Positions 44,703 through 53,957 are shown, counted from the first letter of the stretch. The stretch: DNA of 64,000 nt from Streptomyces cyaneogriseus subsp. noncyanogenus (GCF_000931445.1 NZ_CP010849.1:7130001-7194000); one strand, 5' to 3'. A program made the numbers and translations. The notes: generated by a model from the sequence alone, not told the origin.

Positions 44703-44783
44703 ATGAAGCGACAGGATCTCACGCGGCGACGCCACGTCGACCTTGCGCGTGTGTCGAGCTCCGGCTGTCGCCACCGGGCCTGA
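44703..44783 (+). CDS. Upstream leader peptide, cysteine-attenuator type
   Basis: 26 aa. RRRHVDLARVSSSGCRHRA matches the short 'putative leader peptide' found ahead of actinobacterial sulfur operons (RRHVDLxRVSSxxCR). The predicted transcription start coincides with the ATG, so the mRNA is probably leaderless. Such peptides in mycobacteria are known to sense cysteinyl-tRNA supply and attenuate the operon. Here the peptide has a single Cys near its end. The sfnG gene starts 241 nt later. Confidence 0.75.
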   Translation: MKRQDLTRRRHVDLARVSSSGCRHRA

Positions 44784-44886
44784 GCGCACCCGCGGGAAAA
44801 CCTCGCACCCGCGCCGATCTCCCCTCGTGCATTCCACCGCAAGCCGTTCGTCGTAACGCTTCACGGCTTTCCCGGATGGTTTTCCC

Positions 44887-44958
44887 GCATGCCCGCATGC
44901 CCGCATGCCCGCATGCCCGCATGCCCGCATGCCCGCATGCCCGCATGCCCGCATGCCG
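44887..44958. repeat. Tandem repeat of GCATGCCC, nine copies
   Basis: Nine near-perfect copies of the 8-mer GCATGCCC, GCAT starting every 8 nt from 44887 to 44951, lie between the leader-peptide stop and sfnG. Each unit contains the palindrome GCATGC. If translated, one frame reads MPACPHAR repeats, but the sfnG start is further down at 45025. Copy number is likely to vary by slippage. Confidence 0.9.
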
Positions 44959-45024
44959 ATCACTGAACACGTTTCCCCGTCCGCATGTGTCCTTTTCGCA
45001 TGCGTACTCCGCCAGGAGCTCTCC

Positions 45025-46152
45025 ATGCCCGCACAGCCCGGATCCGACCCCGTCCGCTTCGCCTACTGGGTGCCGAACGTCAGTGGCGGCCTGGTCACCA
45101 GCACCATCGAGCAGCGCACCGACTGGGGCTGGGACTACAACCGCGAACTGGCCGTCCTCGCCGAGAACAGCGGCTTCGACTACGCCCTCAGCCAGGTCCG
45201 CTACCTGGCCGGCTACGGTGCCGAGTTCCAGCACGAGTCGACGAGTTTCAGTCTCGCCCTGCTGCTGGCCACCCAGCGGCTGAAGGTCATCGCCGCCGTG
45301 CACCCCGGTCTGTGGCACCCCGGAGTCCTCGCCAAGTTCGGCGCCACCGCCGACCACCTGTCGGGCGGCCGTTTCGCCGTCAACGTCGTCAGCGGATGGT
45401 TCAAGGACGAGTTCACCGCCCTCGGCGAGCCCTGGCTGGAGCACGACGAGCGCTACCGCCGCTCCGAGGAGTTCATCCGCGCCCTGCGCGGGATCTGGAC
45501 CGAGGACCATGCCGAACTCGCCGGAGACTTCTACCGGTTGCGCGACTTCTCGCTCAAGCCCAAGCCCGTCGGCCTTCCCGGGCGTCCGCACCCGGAGATC
45601 TTCCAGGGCGGCAACTCCACCGCCGCCCGCGCCATGGCCGGCCGCGTCTCCGACTGGTACCTCAGCAACGGCACGGACGTCGACGGCGTCACCGAGCAGC
45701 TCGCCGACATCCGTGCCTTCGCCGCCCGGGCGGGCCGTACGCCGCCGAAATTCGGTCTCAACGGCTTCCTCATCGCCCGCGACACCGAGGCCGAGGCCCG
45801 CGCCACACTCCGCGAGATCGTCGCCCATGCCGACACACCGGCCGTTCACGGCTTCCGCGCCGCCGTCCAGCAGGCCGGCCGGTCCACCGCCGACGGCAAG
45901 GGCATGTGGCAGGACTCGAGCTTCGAGGACCTCGTCCAGTACAACGACGGCTTCCGCACGGGATTGATCGGCACCCCCGAACAGATCGCCGAGCGGATCG
46001 TCGCCTACAAGCGGCTGGGAGTCGATCTGTTCCTCCTCGGCTTTCTCCATTACCTGGAGGAAGTGGAGTACTTCGGCAAGCGGGTCCTGCCCCTCGTACG
46101 CGAACTGGAGGCACGGCAACCGGACCCCGAGCCCGTCTCCGCCCCGTCCTGA
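45025..46152 (+). CDS. sfnG: SfnG-like FMNH2-dependent dimethylsulfone monooxygenase
   Basis: 375 aa from ATG 45025 (GGAGCTCTCC upstream); earlier in-frame ATGs lie in the tandem repeat. LLM barrel with RFAYWVPNVSGGLVTSTIEQ, WDYNRELAVLAENSGFDYAL, NVVSGWFKDEFTALGEPWLE and VDLFLLGFLHYLEEVEYFGK. SfnG converts dimethylsulfone to methanesulfinate with reduced FMN. Context (FMN reductase, SsuD, SfnB-like proteins, sulfur leader peptide) supports organosulfur scavenging. Methanesulfonate-type enzymes are a possible alternative. Confidence 0.9.
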   Translation: MPAQPGSDPVRFAYWVPNVSGGLVTSTIEQRTDWGWDYNRELAVLAENSGFDYALSQVRYLAGYGAEFQHESTSFSLALLLATQRLKVIAAVHPGLWHPGVLAKFGATADHLSGGRFAVNVVSGWFKDEFTALGEPWLEHDERYRRSEEFIRALRGIWTEDHAELAGDFYRLRDFSLKPKPVGLPGRPHPEIFQGGNSTAARAMAGRVSDWYLSNGTDVDGVTEQLADIRAFAARAGRTPPKFGLNGFLIARDTEAEARATLREIVAHADTPAVHGFRAAVQQAGRSTADGKGMWQDSSFEDLVQYNDGFRTGLIGTPEQIAERIVAYKRLGVDLFLLGFLHYLEEVEYFGKRVLPLVRELEARQPDPEPVSAPS

Positions 46153-46203
46153 CCGCACGATTGCGCACCCGAACGCCGTACCGGACAGAAAAGGACCCCC
46201 ACC

Positions 46204-47421
46204 ATGAGCCTCACCGCACCGGCCGACTGGAAGACCGCCCCCGCTCCCGGCGACGCCGACGGCTGGATCGCTCGCGCCGCCGAGGTCGCCGCTCTCCTCG
46301 CCTCCGACGCCGCGGCCCGGGACAAGGCCGCCGCCACTCCGCATGCCGAGGTCCGGCTGCTGAAGGAGTCCGGCCTGGTCACCCTTCTCGGGCCCGTCGA
46401 GCACGGCGGCGCCGGCCAGAACTGGACCACCGCCTACCGCGTCGTCCGCGAGGTCGCCAAGGCCGACGGCTCCATCGGCCAGCTTCTCGGTTACCACTAC
46501 CTGTGGAACTGGGCCGCCCGCCTGGTCGGCACCCGCGAACAGTGGGAGCAGGTGGAGGCCGAGGCCGCCCGCAACCAGTGGTTCTTCGGCGGCGCGGTCA
46601 ACCCGCGCGACGACGACGTGGTGGTGCGCGACGAGGGCGACACGCTCACTTTCACCGGCCGCAAGTCCTTCTCCACCGGCAGCAAGGTCTCCGACGTCAC
46701 CGTGCTGGAAGGCGTCCTGGAGGGCACCGACGACCACGTCTTCGCCATCGTCCCGTCCGACAGCGAGGGACTGACCTTCCACGACGACTGGGACAACATC
46801 GGCCAGCGCCTCACCGAGAGCGGCGGTGTCACCCTCGACGCCGTGCGCGTCCCCTGGCCGGCCGCGGCCGGGTACGTCGACAAGCGGTTCCGGCCGCGCG
46901 TCTACAACACCCTCAACGTGCCCACCATCCAGCTCGTCTTCGTCAACTTCTACCTCGGCATCGCCGCCGGCGCCCTGGAGACCGCCGCGGCCTACACCCG
47001 GACCAGGACCCGGCCCTGGCTGCACGGCGGCTACGAGCGCGCCGTCGACGAGCCGTACGTCGTCGACACCTACGGCGACCTCACCGCCAAGCTGTGGGCC
47101 GTCGAGGCCCTGGCCGACGTCGTGGCCGCCGAGGGACAGAAGCTGCACGACGACCCGGACGCGGTCACGGAACGGGCCCGGGGCGAGTTCGAGATCCGGG
47201 TGGCCGCGGTGAAGGCCCGGGCCACCGACGTGGCCCTGGAAGTCACCAGCCGCATTTTCGAGGTGACCGGCGCGCGGGCCACCGCCTCCGCGGAGGGCCT
47301 CGACCGCTTCTGGCGCAACGTCCGCACCCACACCCTGCACGATCCGGTCGCCTACAAGCGCCGCGAGGTCGGCCGCCATGTCCTCACCGGCGAACTGCCC
47401 GAGCCCACCTGGTACTCCTGA
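46204..47421 (+). CDS. DszC/SfnB-like acyl-CoA-dehydrogenase-fold monooxygenase 1
   Basis: 405 aa. Acyl-CoA dehydrogenase fold with a flavin monooxygenase signature: LLKESGLVTLLGPVEHGGAG, IGQLLGYHYLWNWAARLVGT, TFTGRKSFSTGSKVSDVTVL and a C-terminal RVWRNVRTHTLHDP-like end (FWRNVRTHTLHDPVAYKRRE), the motif of DszC and SfnB rather than of beta-oxidation enzymes. It should use FMNH2 to oxidise a sulfur compound. Starts 51 nt behind sfnG. Confidence 0.85.
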   Translation: MSLTAPADWKTAPAPGDADGWIARAAEVAALLASDAAARDKAAATPHAEVRLLKESGLVTLLGPVEHGGAGQNWTTAYRVVREVAKADGSIGQLLGYHYLWNWAARLVGTREQWEQVEAEAARNQWFFGGAVNPRDDDVVVRDEGDTLTFTGRKSFSTGSKVSDVTVLEGVLEGTDDHVFAIVPSDSEGLTFHDDWDNIGQRLTESGGVTLDAVRVPWPAAAGYVDKRFRPRVYNTLNVPTIQLVFVNFYLGIAAGALETAAAYTRTRTRPWLHGGYERAVDEPYVVDTYGDLTAKLWAVEALADVVAAEGQKLHDDPDAVTERARGEFEIRVAAVKARATDVALEVTSRIFEVTGARATASAEGLDRFWRNVRTHTLHDPVAYKRREVGRHVLTGELPEPTWYS

Positions 47422-47432
47422 AAGGTCCTCGC

Positions 47433-47990
47433 ATGGCCACCATCCTCTCCGTCTCCGGCAGCCCCTCCGCCACCTCCCGCACCGCGCGCCTGCTGCGCCA
47501 CCTGGACGACCGGCTCACCCGGCAGGGGCACGAGGTGATCCCGCTGGACGTCCGCACGCTCCCTCCCGAGGCGCTGCTGCACGCGCGCTCGGGGCACCCG
47601 GCCATCATCGAGACCACCGCGTTGTTCGAACGGGCGGACGGGATCGTGTTCGGCACCCCGGTCTACAAGGCCGCCTACTCCGGGCTGCTGAAGGCGCTGC
47701 TCGACCTCCTGCCGCAGTACGCCTTGGCGGGCAAGACCGTGCTGCCCCTGGCCACGGGCGGTTCCACCGCCCACGTCCTGGCCATCGACTACGCCCTGCG
47801 TCCGGTCCTCGCCTCCATGGGCCCCGCGCACATCACGCCGGGCTGGTTCACGCTCGACAGGGACATCACGGTCGGCGACGACGGCTCGCTGACCGTCGCG
47901 CCCGCCTCGGCCGAGGCCCTGGCCCAGGTCACGGACCAGTTCTCGCTCGCACTGGGCGGTCGTACGACGGTGCTGGCGGGCACCGCATGA
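47433..47990 (+). CDS. ssuE: NADPH-dependent FMN reductase (SsuE-like)
   Basis: 185 aa. Flavodoxin-like: ILSVSGSPSATSRTARLLRH, ADGIVFGTPVYKAAYSGLLK and LPLATGGSTAHVLAIDYAL. SsuE-type proteins supply FMNH2 to SsuD, SfnG and DszC-type monooxygenases, all present in this operon. Eleven nt behind the first DszC-like gene, and its stop overlaps the next start (ATGA). Confidence 0.92.
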   Translation: MATILSVSGSPSATSRTARLLRHLDDRLTRQGHEVIPLDVRTLPPEALLHARSGHPAIIETTALFERADGIVFGTPVYKAAYSGLLKALLDLLPQYALAGKTVLPLATGGSTAHVLAIDYALRPVLASMGPAHITPGWFTLDRDITVGDDGSLTVAPASAEALAQVTDQFSLALGGRTTVLAGTA

Positions 47991-49183
47991 GCGCCCCGCC
48001 CGTGATCCCCGGTGACGCCGAGGCCCTCGCCGTCGCCGGTGAGCTGGCCGCGGACTTCCGCAAGGGCGCCGCGGAGCGGGACGCGCTGCGCCGGCTGCCG
48101 CATCCGGAGCTGGAGCGGCTGTCCGCCTCGGGGCTGCTCGGGGTGACGGTGCCGGCCGAGTTCGGCGGCGCGGACGTCCGTGCCGAGACGCTCGCCGAGA
48201 TCTTCCGGCTGCTGGCCGCCGCCGACGCCAGCCTCGCCCAGATCCCGCAGAGCCACTTCGTGTACGTCAATGTGCTGCGCCGGCAGGGGACGAACCAACA
48301 GCAGCGGTTCCTCTTCGGTGAGGTGCTGCGGGGAAAGCGGTTCGGCAACGCCCAGTCCGAGGCGGGAACGGAGCATGTGCAGGACATCCGTACCCGGCTG
48401 GCGCGCCGCCCGGACGGGTCGTATCTCCTCGACGGCGTCAAGCACTATTGCACCGGCGCCCTCTTCGCCCACTGGATCCCCGTCCTCGCGCGTGCCGACG
48501 ACGGCGATCCGCACGTCGCTTTCGTACCGCGTGACGCCCCGGGGCTGACGGTCGTGGACGACTGGGACGGCATGGGGCAGCGCACCACCGCCAGCGGGAC
48601 GGTCCGCCTGGCGTCGGTGCCGGTCCCCGCAGACCGGGTCGTGCCGCATCACCTCACCTTCCGGGGACCACAACTCCACGGCGCCGTCGCCCAGTTGCTG
48701 CACGCCGCCATCGACACCGGGATCGCCTCCGGGGCGCTGGGCGAGGCGGTCGAGTTCGTCCGTACCAAGAGCCGCCCCTGGTTCGAGAGCGTCGAGGAGG
48801 GACACCGGGCCGCGGCCGACGACCCGCTGCTCATCCAGCGGTTCGGCGAACTGACGATCCGGGTGCGGGCCGCCGAGGCCCTGCTCGCCGCGGCCGGGAG
48901 GTCCGTGGACGCCGCCCGTGCCGACCTGACCGACGACTCGGCCGCGGACGCCTCCCTCGCGGTGGCCGCGGCCAGGGTCGCGGCGGCCGAGGCCGCCGTG
49001 GAGGCCGGCAGCGCTCTCTTCGAGGTCGCCGGCACCCGCGCCGCACTCGACTCCCTGAATCTGCACCGTCACTGGCGTGACGCCCGCACCCACACGCTGC
49101 ACGACCCGGTCCGCTGGAAGGTGCAGCACATCGGCCGCCACACCCTCAACGGCACCCGGCCGCCCCGGCACGGGCTGCTGTAG
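47987..49183 (+). CDS. DszC/SfnB-like acyl-CoA-dehydrogenase-fold monooxygenase 2
   Basis: 398 aa from ATG 47987. GLLGVTVPAEFGGADVRAET, AQIPQSHFVYVNVLRRQGTN, YLLDGVKHYCTGALFAHWIP, and HRHWRDARTHTLHDPVRWKV. SfnB-like flavoprotein of the SsuE-dependent group. It is paralogous to the gene at 46204 but clearly diverged, so the two probably handle different sulfur compounds. Confidence 0.87.
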   Translation: MSAPPVIPGDAEALAVAGELAADFRKGAAERDALRRLPHPELERLSASGLLGVTVPAEFGGADVRAETLAEIFRLLAAADASLAQIPQSHFVYVNVLRRQGTNQQQRFLFGEVLRGKRFGNAQSEAGTEHVQDIRTRLARRPDGSYLLDGVKHYCTGALFAHWIPVLARADDGDPHVAFVPRDAPGLTVVDDWDGMGQRTTASGTVRLASVPVPADRVVPHHLTFRGPQLHGAVAQLLHAAIDTGIASGALGEAVEFVRTKSRPWFESVEEGHRAAADDPLLIQRFGELTIRVRAAEALLAAAGRSVDAARADLTDDSAADASLAVAAARVAAAEAAVEAGSALFEVAGTRAALDSLNLHRHWRDARTHTLHDPVRWKVQHIGRHTLNGTRPPRHGLL

Positions 49184-49211
49184 AGGTACGTCCCCCGAAC
49201 GGAGAGCCCTC

Positions 49212-50381
49212 ATGTCCCTCACCTTCCACTGGTTCCTGCCCACCAACGGCGACAGCCGCCATGTCGTCGGCGGAGGACACGGCACCCCGGCCCGTGCCTT
49301 CGGCCGCGACCGGCCGCCGACGGTCGCCTACCTGAGCCAGATCGCGCGGGCGGCCGAGGACCTGGGCTTCGTGGGGGCGCTCACCCCGACCGGCGCCTGG
49401 TGCGAGGACGCGTGGCTGACCACCGCGATGGTCGGTCAGCACACCGAGCGGCTGAAATTCCTGGTGGCCTTCCGGCCCGGCTTCGTCTCGCCGACGCTTG
49501 CCGCCCAGATGGCGTCCACCTTCCAGCGGCAGACCGGCGGAAGGCTGCTGCTCAACGTCGTCACGGGGGGCGAGAGCCACGAACAGCGCGCCTACGGTGA
49601 CTTTCTCGACAAGGACGACCGGTACCGCCGGACCGGAGAATTCCTCCAGATCGTCGGCGAGCTGTGGCACGGCAAGACCGTGGACCTGGCCGGCGAACAC
49701 CTCCGGGTCGAGGGCGCCACGCTGGCCCGGGTGCCCGACCCGGTCCCGGCGGTCTACTTCGGTGGTTCGTCGCCGATCGCCGGCGAGATCGCCGCCCGGC
49801 ACGCGGACGTCTACCTCACCTGGGGCGAGCCGCCGGCCGCGGTCGCCGAGAAGATCGCGTGGATCCGGAGGCTCGCGGCACGGCGGGGACGCACCGTCCG
49901 GTTCGGCATCCGGTTGCACGTCATCACGCGCGATACCTCCGGGCAGGCCTGGGCGGAGGCGCACCGGCTCCTCGACGGCTTCGATCCGGAGACCGTCCAG
50001 GCAGTCCAGGCGGGCCTGGCCCGCAGCGAGTCGGAGGGCCAGCGGCGCATGCTCGCCCTGCACGGCGGCAGCCGCGACGACCTGGAGATCCACCCCAACC
50101 TGTGGGCCGGCATCGGGCTGGTGCGGGGCGGCGCGGGCACGGCGCTGGTCGGCAGCCATACCGAGGTGGCCGAGCGGATCGCCGAGTACCACCGGCTCGG
50201 CATCGACGAGTTCGTGCTTTCCGGCTACCCGCATCTGGAGGAGGCGTACTGGTTCGGCGAGGGCGTCCTGCCCGAGCTGGAGGCGCAGGGGCTGTGGACC
50301 CACCCGTTCCGCGACGCGGCGGATGCGCGGCCCACCGCCCAGGTCCCCTTCGCCGGCGCCCGCGGCCCCCGAGGGGACTGA
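49212..50381 (+). CDS. ssuD: FMNH2-dependent alkanesulfonate monooxygenase (SsuD)
   Basis: 389 aa from ATG 49212 with GGAGAG upstream. LLM barrel: FHWFLPTNGDSRHVVGGGHG, LTPTGAWCEDAWLTTAMVGQ, LKFLVAFRPGFVSPTLAAQM, GRLLLNVVTGGESHEQRAYG, and FVLSGYPHLEEAYWFGEGVL. It releases sulfite from alkanesulfonates; the importer on the other strand would supply the substrate. Confidence 0.94.
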   Translation: MSLTFHWFLPTNGDSRHVVGGGHGTPARAFGRDRPPTVAYLSQIARAAEDLGFVGALTPTGAWCEDAWLTTAMVGQHTERLKFLVAFRPGFVSPTLAAQMASTFQRQTGGRLLLNVVTGGESHEQRAYGDFLDKDDRYRRTGEFLQIVGELWHGKTVDLAGEHLRVEGATLARVPDPVPAVYFGGSSPIAGEIAARHADVYLTWGEPPAAVAEKIAWIRRLAARRGRTVRFGIRLHVITRDTSGQAWAEAHRLLDGFDPETVQAVQAGLARSESEGQRRMLALHGGSRDDLEIHPNLWAGIGLVRGGAGTALVGSHTEVAERIAEYHRLGIDEFVLSGYPHLEEAYWFGEGVLPELEAQGLWTHPFRDAADARPTAQVPFAGARGPRGD

Positions 50382-50526
50382 CGGGACGGGAAGGGAAGGG
50401 GGAGTACCGAATGAATCACGGCCGCCAGTGCGCCGTCACGGCGGCCGGCATCCCGTCACACGGCCGACACGAGCTTGTCATACGCCACGGGGAATGCAGG
50501 TCGCGAGCACGCCGGTTGCCGTGAGT

Positions 50527-51444
50527 ATGACCATCGGAGTATCGCTCCCTCTTCAGCAAGAGATCGACAGCATCGTGCTGCTGGGACAGGAGGCCCACGA
50601 CGCCGGATTACGTTCCGCGTGGTTCGGTCAGACCCTCGCCTACGACTCCGTCTCGCTGGCCGCGATCGTCGGTCGCGAGGTGCCCGGGCTGCATGTCGGG
50701 ACCTCCGCGATCCCCGTCTTCGGCCGTCATCCGCTGCTCGTCTCCAGCCAGGCCCAGACCGCCCAGGCGGCGACGGGCGGCCGCTACCACCTCGGGCTCG
50801 CGCTCGGCACCAAGTACCTCACGGAGGAGGCCTTCGGCATCCCGCACGAACGCCCCGTCCGACTGCTCCGCGAGTTCCTCACCGCCCTGCGCCACCTCGT
50901 GGAGACGGGCAGCGCCGACTTCCACGGCGAACTGCTCACCGCCACCACGCCGCTGCCCGCCACGGTGCCGGGCGCCGCACCCCCCGTGCCGCTCCTGGTC
51001 GCCGCCATGGCGCCGCAGGCCCTGCGCGCCTCCGGCGAACTCGCGGACGGCATCCTGCCGTACCTGGCCGGACCGCGCGCCCTGGCCGAGCACATCGTCC
51101 CGGCCGTCACCGCGGCGGCCGAGGCGGCGGGCAGGCCGGCGCCTCGCATCGTGGCGTTCGTACCCGGCGTGGTCACCTCCGACCCCGAGGCCGTGCGGGC
51201 GAAGGCGACCGAGGCACTCGCGTTCTACGAGCGCTTCCCCTCCTACCAGCGGGTCATCCAACTGTCCGGCGGCGCCCGGGCGGTCGACCTGGCCGTGATC
51301 GGGGACGAGGAGACGGTCGCCGCCGAGGTGGCGCGCTACCGGGAGGCCGGGGCGACGGAGGTGGTCTTCACGGCGACGGAGCTGGCCGGCGAATCCGACC
51401 GGCGCCGCACCTGGAAGCTGCTCGGAGAGCTGGCGAACGACTGA
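50527..51444 (+). CDS. F420-dependent LLM-class oxidoreductase
   Basis: 305 aa from ATG 50527; ATG 50494 or GTG 50521 in the same frame are possible starts. MTIGVSLPLQQEIDSIVLLG, AGLRSAWFGQTLAYDSVSLA, TGGRYHLGLALGTKYLTEEA and REAGATEVVFTATELAG. Pattern of F420-using LLM proteins, like the enzyme at 548-1516 but with clear differences. Role in the sulfur operon is uncertain. The operon ends at a strong terminator at 51465. Confidence 0.82.
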   Translation: MTIGVSLPLQQEIDSIVLLGQEAHDAGLRSAWFGQTLAYDSVSLAAIVGREVPGLHVGTSAIPVFGRHPLLVSSQAQTAQAATGGRYHLGLALGTKYLTEEAFGIPHERPVRLLREFLTALRHLVETGSADFHGELLTATTPLPATVPGAAPPVPLLVAAMAPQALRASGELADGILPYLAGPRALAEHIVPAVTAAAEAAGRPAPRIVAFVPGVVTSDPEAVRAKATEALAFYERFPSYQRVIQLSGGARAVDLAVIGDEETVAAEVARYREAGATEVVFTATELAGESDRRRTWKLLGELAND

Positions 51445-51464
51445 TTCCCCGGACGTCTGATCCA

Positions 51465-51510
51465 CCCCTCCGCGGTCGGCGGGCCCCCGGGCCCGCCGAC
51501 CGCGGAGGGG
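51465..51510 (+). terminator. Strong terminator after sulfur operon
   Basis: A 20-bp perfect stem (51465-51484 / 51491-51510), extendable toward a small loop, followed by TTT. Best rho-independent-type structure in the window; it sits 21 nt after the LLM gene. Confidence 0.85.
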
Positions 51511-51599
51511 TTTCATGGCTGTGATTGGCTGATCCGCATGGCTCCCGCCTCCCCGTCCGCCCGTTCGGCCGCGCCCGCCGATCCGGCCCCGGCCACGCG

Positions 51600-52740
51600 G
51601 CCCCGCAACCGCCGAGCACATCGGCTACCTGCCCTTCGCGCACATCGCCGAGCGGATGCTGGGCATCTACCTGCCCTGCCACCGGGCCTCGCACGTCTAC
51701 CTCTGCCCCGACCCGGCGCGCGTCGGCGAGGTGCTCCGCGAGGTGCGCCCCGCGCAGTTCTTCGGCGTGCCGAGGATCTGGGAGAAGCTGGCCGCCGGCA
51801 TGCGGGCCGTCCTGTCGCTGATGCCGGCCGACCAGCGGGCGGTCATCGACCGGGCGTGCGAGATCGCCCGTGAGCACGTCGGGTACCGCGAGCGGGGCGA
51901 GACTCCGCCCGCCGACCTGACGGAGCGTTACACCCGCGCCCGTGAGGACGTCCTGCTGCCCCTGCCGGCCGCGGCGGGTCTGGACCGGGTGACCTGGGCG
52001 GCCGACGCGTCGGCGCCGATGCCAGCGGAGGTGGTGAGGTTCTGGGCCGGGTTCGGCGTCGTCATCATGGACGCCTGGGGGCTGACCGAGACCACCGGCG
52101 TGGCCACCGGCAACAGCCCGAAGACCGGCTTCCGGCTCGGCTCGGTGGGACGCCCGGTGCAGTCCGTGGAGATACGCACCGCCGAGGAGGGCGAAATCCT
52201 GGTGCGGGGCTCCTCCGTCTTCACCGGCTACCTCCAGCCGGACGGCTCGGTACGGTCCGCCCTGGACGCCGACGGCTGGCGGGCCACCGGTGACATCGGC
52301 CGGATCGACGAGGACGGCTACCTCTGGCTCACCGGCCGGAAGAAGGAGCTGATCGTCACCTCCACCGGAAAAAACGTTTCTCCTGTGCTGGTCGAGAACG
52401 CTCAAGGCCCACCCGCTGATCGGCCAGGCGATGGTGCACGGCGACGACCGCTCCTACCTGGGTCGCCCTGCTGGTGCTCGACGCGGAGGCCGCCCCCGCC
52501 TGGGCCGCGGCCCACGGCGTCGAGGCGGAGGGGGGACCGGCCGCCGTCCGGGCGGAGGTGGACCGTGCGGTGGCCGCCGCCAACGCCCGGCTCAACCGCA
52601 CCGCGCAGGTCAAGCGGTACCGACTGCCGGCCGAGGAGTGGGGTCCGGCGACCGGCGAGCTGACGCCGTCGCTGAAGATGCGGCGCCGGGCCATCCGGGA
52701 CAAGTACGCCGACGAACTGTCCGGGCTCTACCGGCCCTGA
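51600..52740 (+). pseudogene. Decayed long-chain acyl-CoA synthetase
   Basis: Starts mid-protein (GYLPFAHIAERMLGIYLPCH), runs through MDAWGLTETTGVATGN, RATGDIGRIDEDGYLWLTGR and KKELIVTSTGKNVSPVLVEN, then has at least two frame changes between about 52390 and 52470 before resuming as VLDAEAAPAWAAAHGVEAEG and ending in LKMRRRAIRDKYADELSGLY. About 200 N-terminal residues, including the ATP loop, are absent. Not functional. A 16-bp hairpin at 52802-52835 follows. Confidence 0.85.
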
Positions 52741-52801
52741 GACCCGGGCCGCGGCCCGTCCGCGTGCGCACGGCCCGCGCTTCCTCCGTACGAAAGACAG
52801 C

Positions 52802-52835
52802 CGCCCGCCGCCCGTCCGGGGACGGGCGGCGGGCG
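52802..52835. terminator. Hairpin after decayed synthetase gene
   Basis: A perfect 16-bp stem (52802-52817 / 52820-52835) with a very short loop, 61 nt after the pseudogene end. It probably was that gene's terminator and also faces the minus-strand pseudogenes. Confidence 0.7.
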
Positions 52836-52959
52836 CGTCTAGGCCGCCTCGCAGACCGTGGCTCCCGCCGACGACGTCCCGCCGCAGCTCGCCGGTCCCA
52901 CCGGAGGCGGCCTGTGTTCCGGTGGGCCGACGGCCCATCAGGCCCATCAGGCCCTGCAC

Positions 52960-53440
52960 GCAGTCCCTCCTCGCCGTGGATCCGCCCGAAGCCGGAGTCC
53001 CGCGAACCGCCGAACGGCAGCGCCGGCACCGCCGCGAAGCCCAGTCCCGAGTTCACCGACACCGCCCCCGCCCGCAGCCGCGCCGCGATCGCCGCACCGG
53101 TGCGCCCGCTGCGGCAGAACACCGCGGCTCCCAGGGCGTAGCGCGAGGCGTTGGCCCGCTCCACCGCCTCGTCCACGCCGGCCACCGCATTGATCGCCAC
53201 GACCGGCCCGAAGCTCTCCTCCGTCATCGCCGCCGCGTCCTCCGGGACGCCGGTCAGCACGACCGGCGCGACGTACGGAGCGCGCACCGACTCCGGCCCG
53301 CCCAGCAGGGCCCGAGCACCCGCCGAGACCGCACCGGTCACCTGCCGCTCGACGATCGCCACCTGGCCCGCATGCGTCATCGGGCCGTAGGGGGCGTCCG
53401 CCCCGGCGCCCGGGCGCAGCGCCCCGGCCCGCTCGACCAC
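52960..53440 (-). pseudogene. Aldehyde dehydrogenase C-terminal remnant
   Basis: Only the last third of an aldehyde dehydrogenase is present: YGPMTHAGQVAIVERQVTGA, YVAPVVLTGVPEDAAAMTEE, ESFGPVVAINAVAGVDEAVE, and NSGLGFAAVPALPFGGSRDS followed by GFGRIHGEEGLR before the frame degenerates. The catalytic Cys region is missing. It abuts the truncated MpaB-like gene at 53443, so a deletion probably joined them. Confidence 0.8.
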
Positions 53441-53442
53441 CC

Positions 53443-53957
53443 CTAGGCGTCGTGGAGCCGCTCGAACGCGGCGTAGGTGCCGGGCACGCCGGAGATGCCC
53501 ATCCTCTCGCCCATCCGCCGGCCCACCAGCGCCAGGCTCTCGTCTCCTGCTCGGACAGGCGCCGCCAGCCGAACCGGTCGATCCACCGCTCCGGCCCCAC
53601 CACCGTGGTGGCCAGGACGTAGCGGAAATCCTCGTCGGGGATCCGGTAACGGCCGTGTATGCGGTTCAGCTGACGGGCCGCCGCACGCCCGTGCTCCGAG
53701 TCCATCCCCTCGCGGACCATCTCGTACGCGATCAGCACCGTGTCGTCGTACCGCTTCCGACCGGCCCGTTCGAACTCCTGGGTGCGGTCCAGGAGCCGGG
53801 AGATGCGCGGGACGCCGTAGTCGCGCAGGAACGCGATCGACGTCCCGTGGAGATAGTCGCGGGGGAACTCGTAGTGGGTGATCCACCGGTAGGTCTGCTC
53901 GAAGTCCTGCCGCGGATCCATCCGCCGGATGCGGCGGAGCCGGCTGTAGCGGCCCAT
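53443..53957 (-). pseudogene. Frameshifted, truncated MpaB-family oxygenase (DUF2236)
   Basis: From ATG 53957: RQDFEQTYRWITHYEFPRDY, YGVPRISRLLDRTQEFERAG, LNRIHGRYRIPDEDFRYVLA and RWIDRFGWRRLSEQE are typical MpaB/rubber-oxygenase-like segments. The frame changes near 53550, continuing as GRRMGERMGISGVPGTYAAF and ending LHDA with a stop at 53443. The C-terminal half is lost. Non-functional. Confidence 0.78.

Noticed and set aside
44871..44960. CRISPR array at the 8-bp repeats
   Set aside because: Units are contiguous with no spacers; this is a simple tandem repeat.
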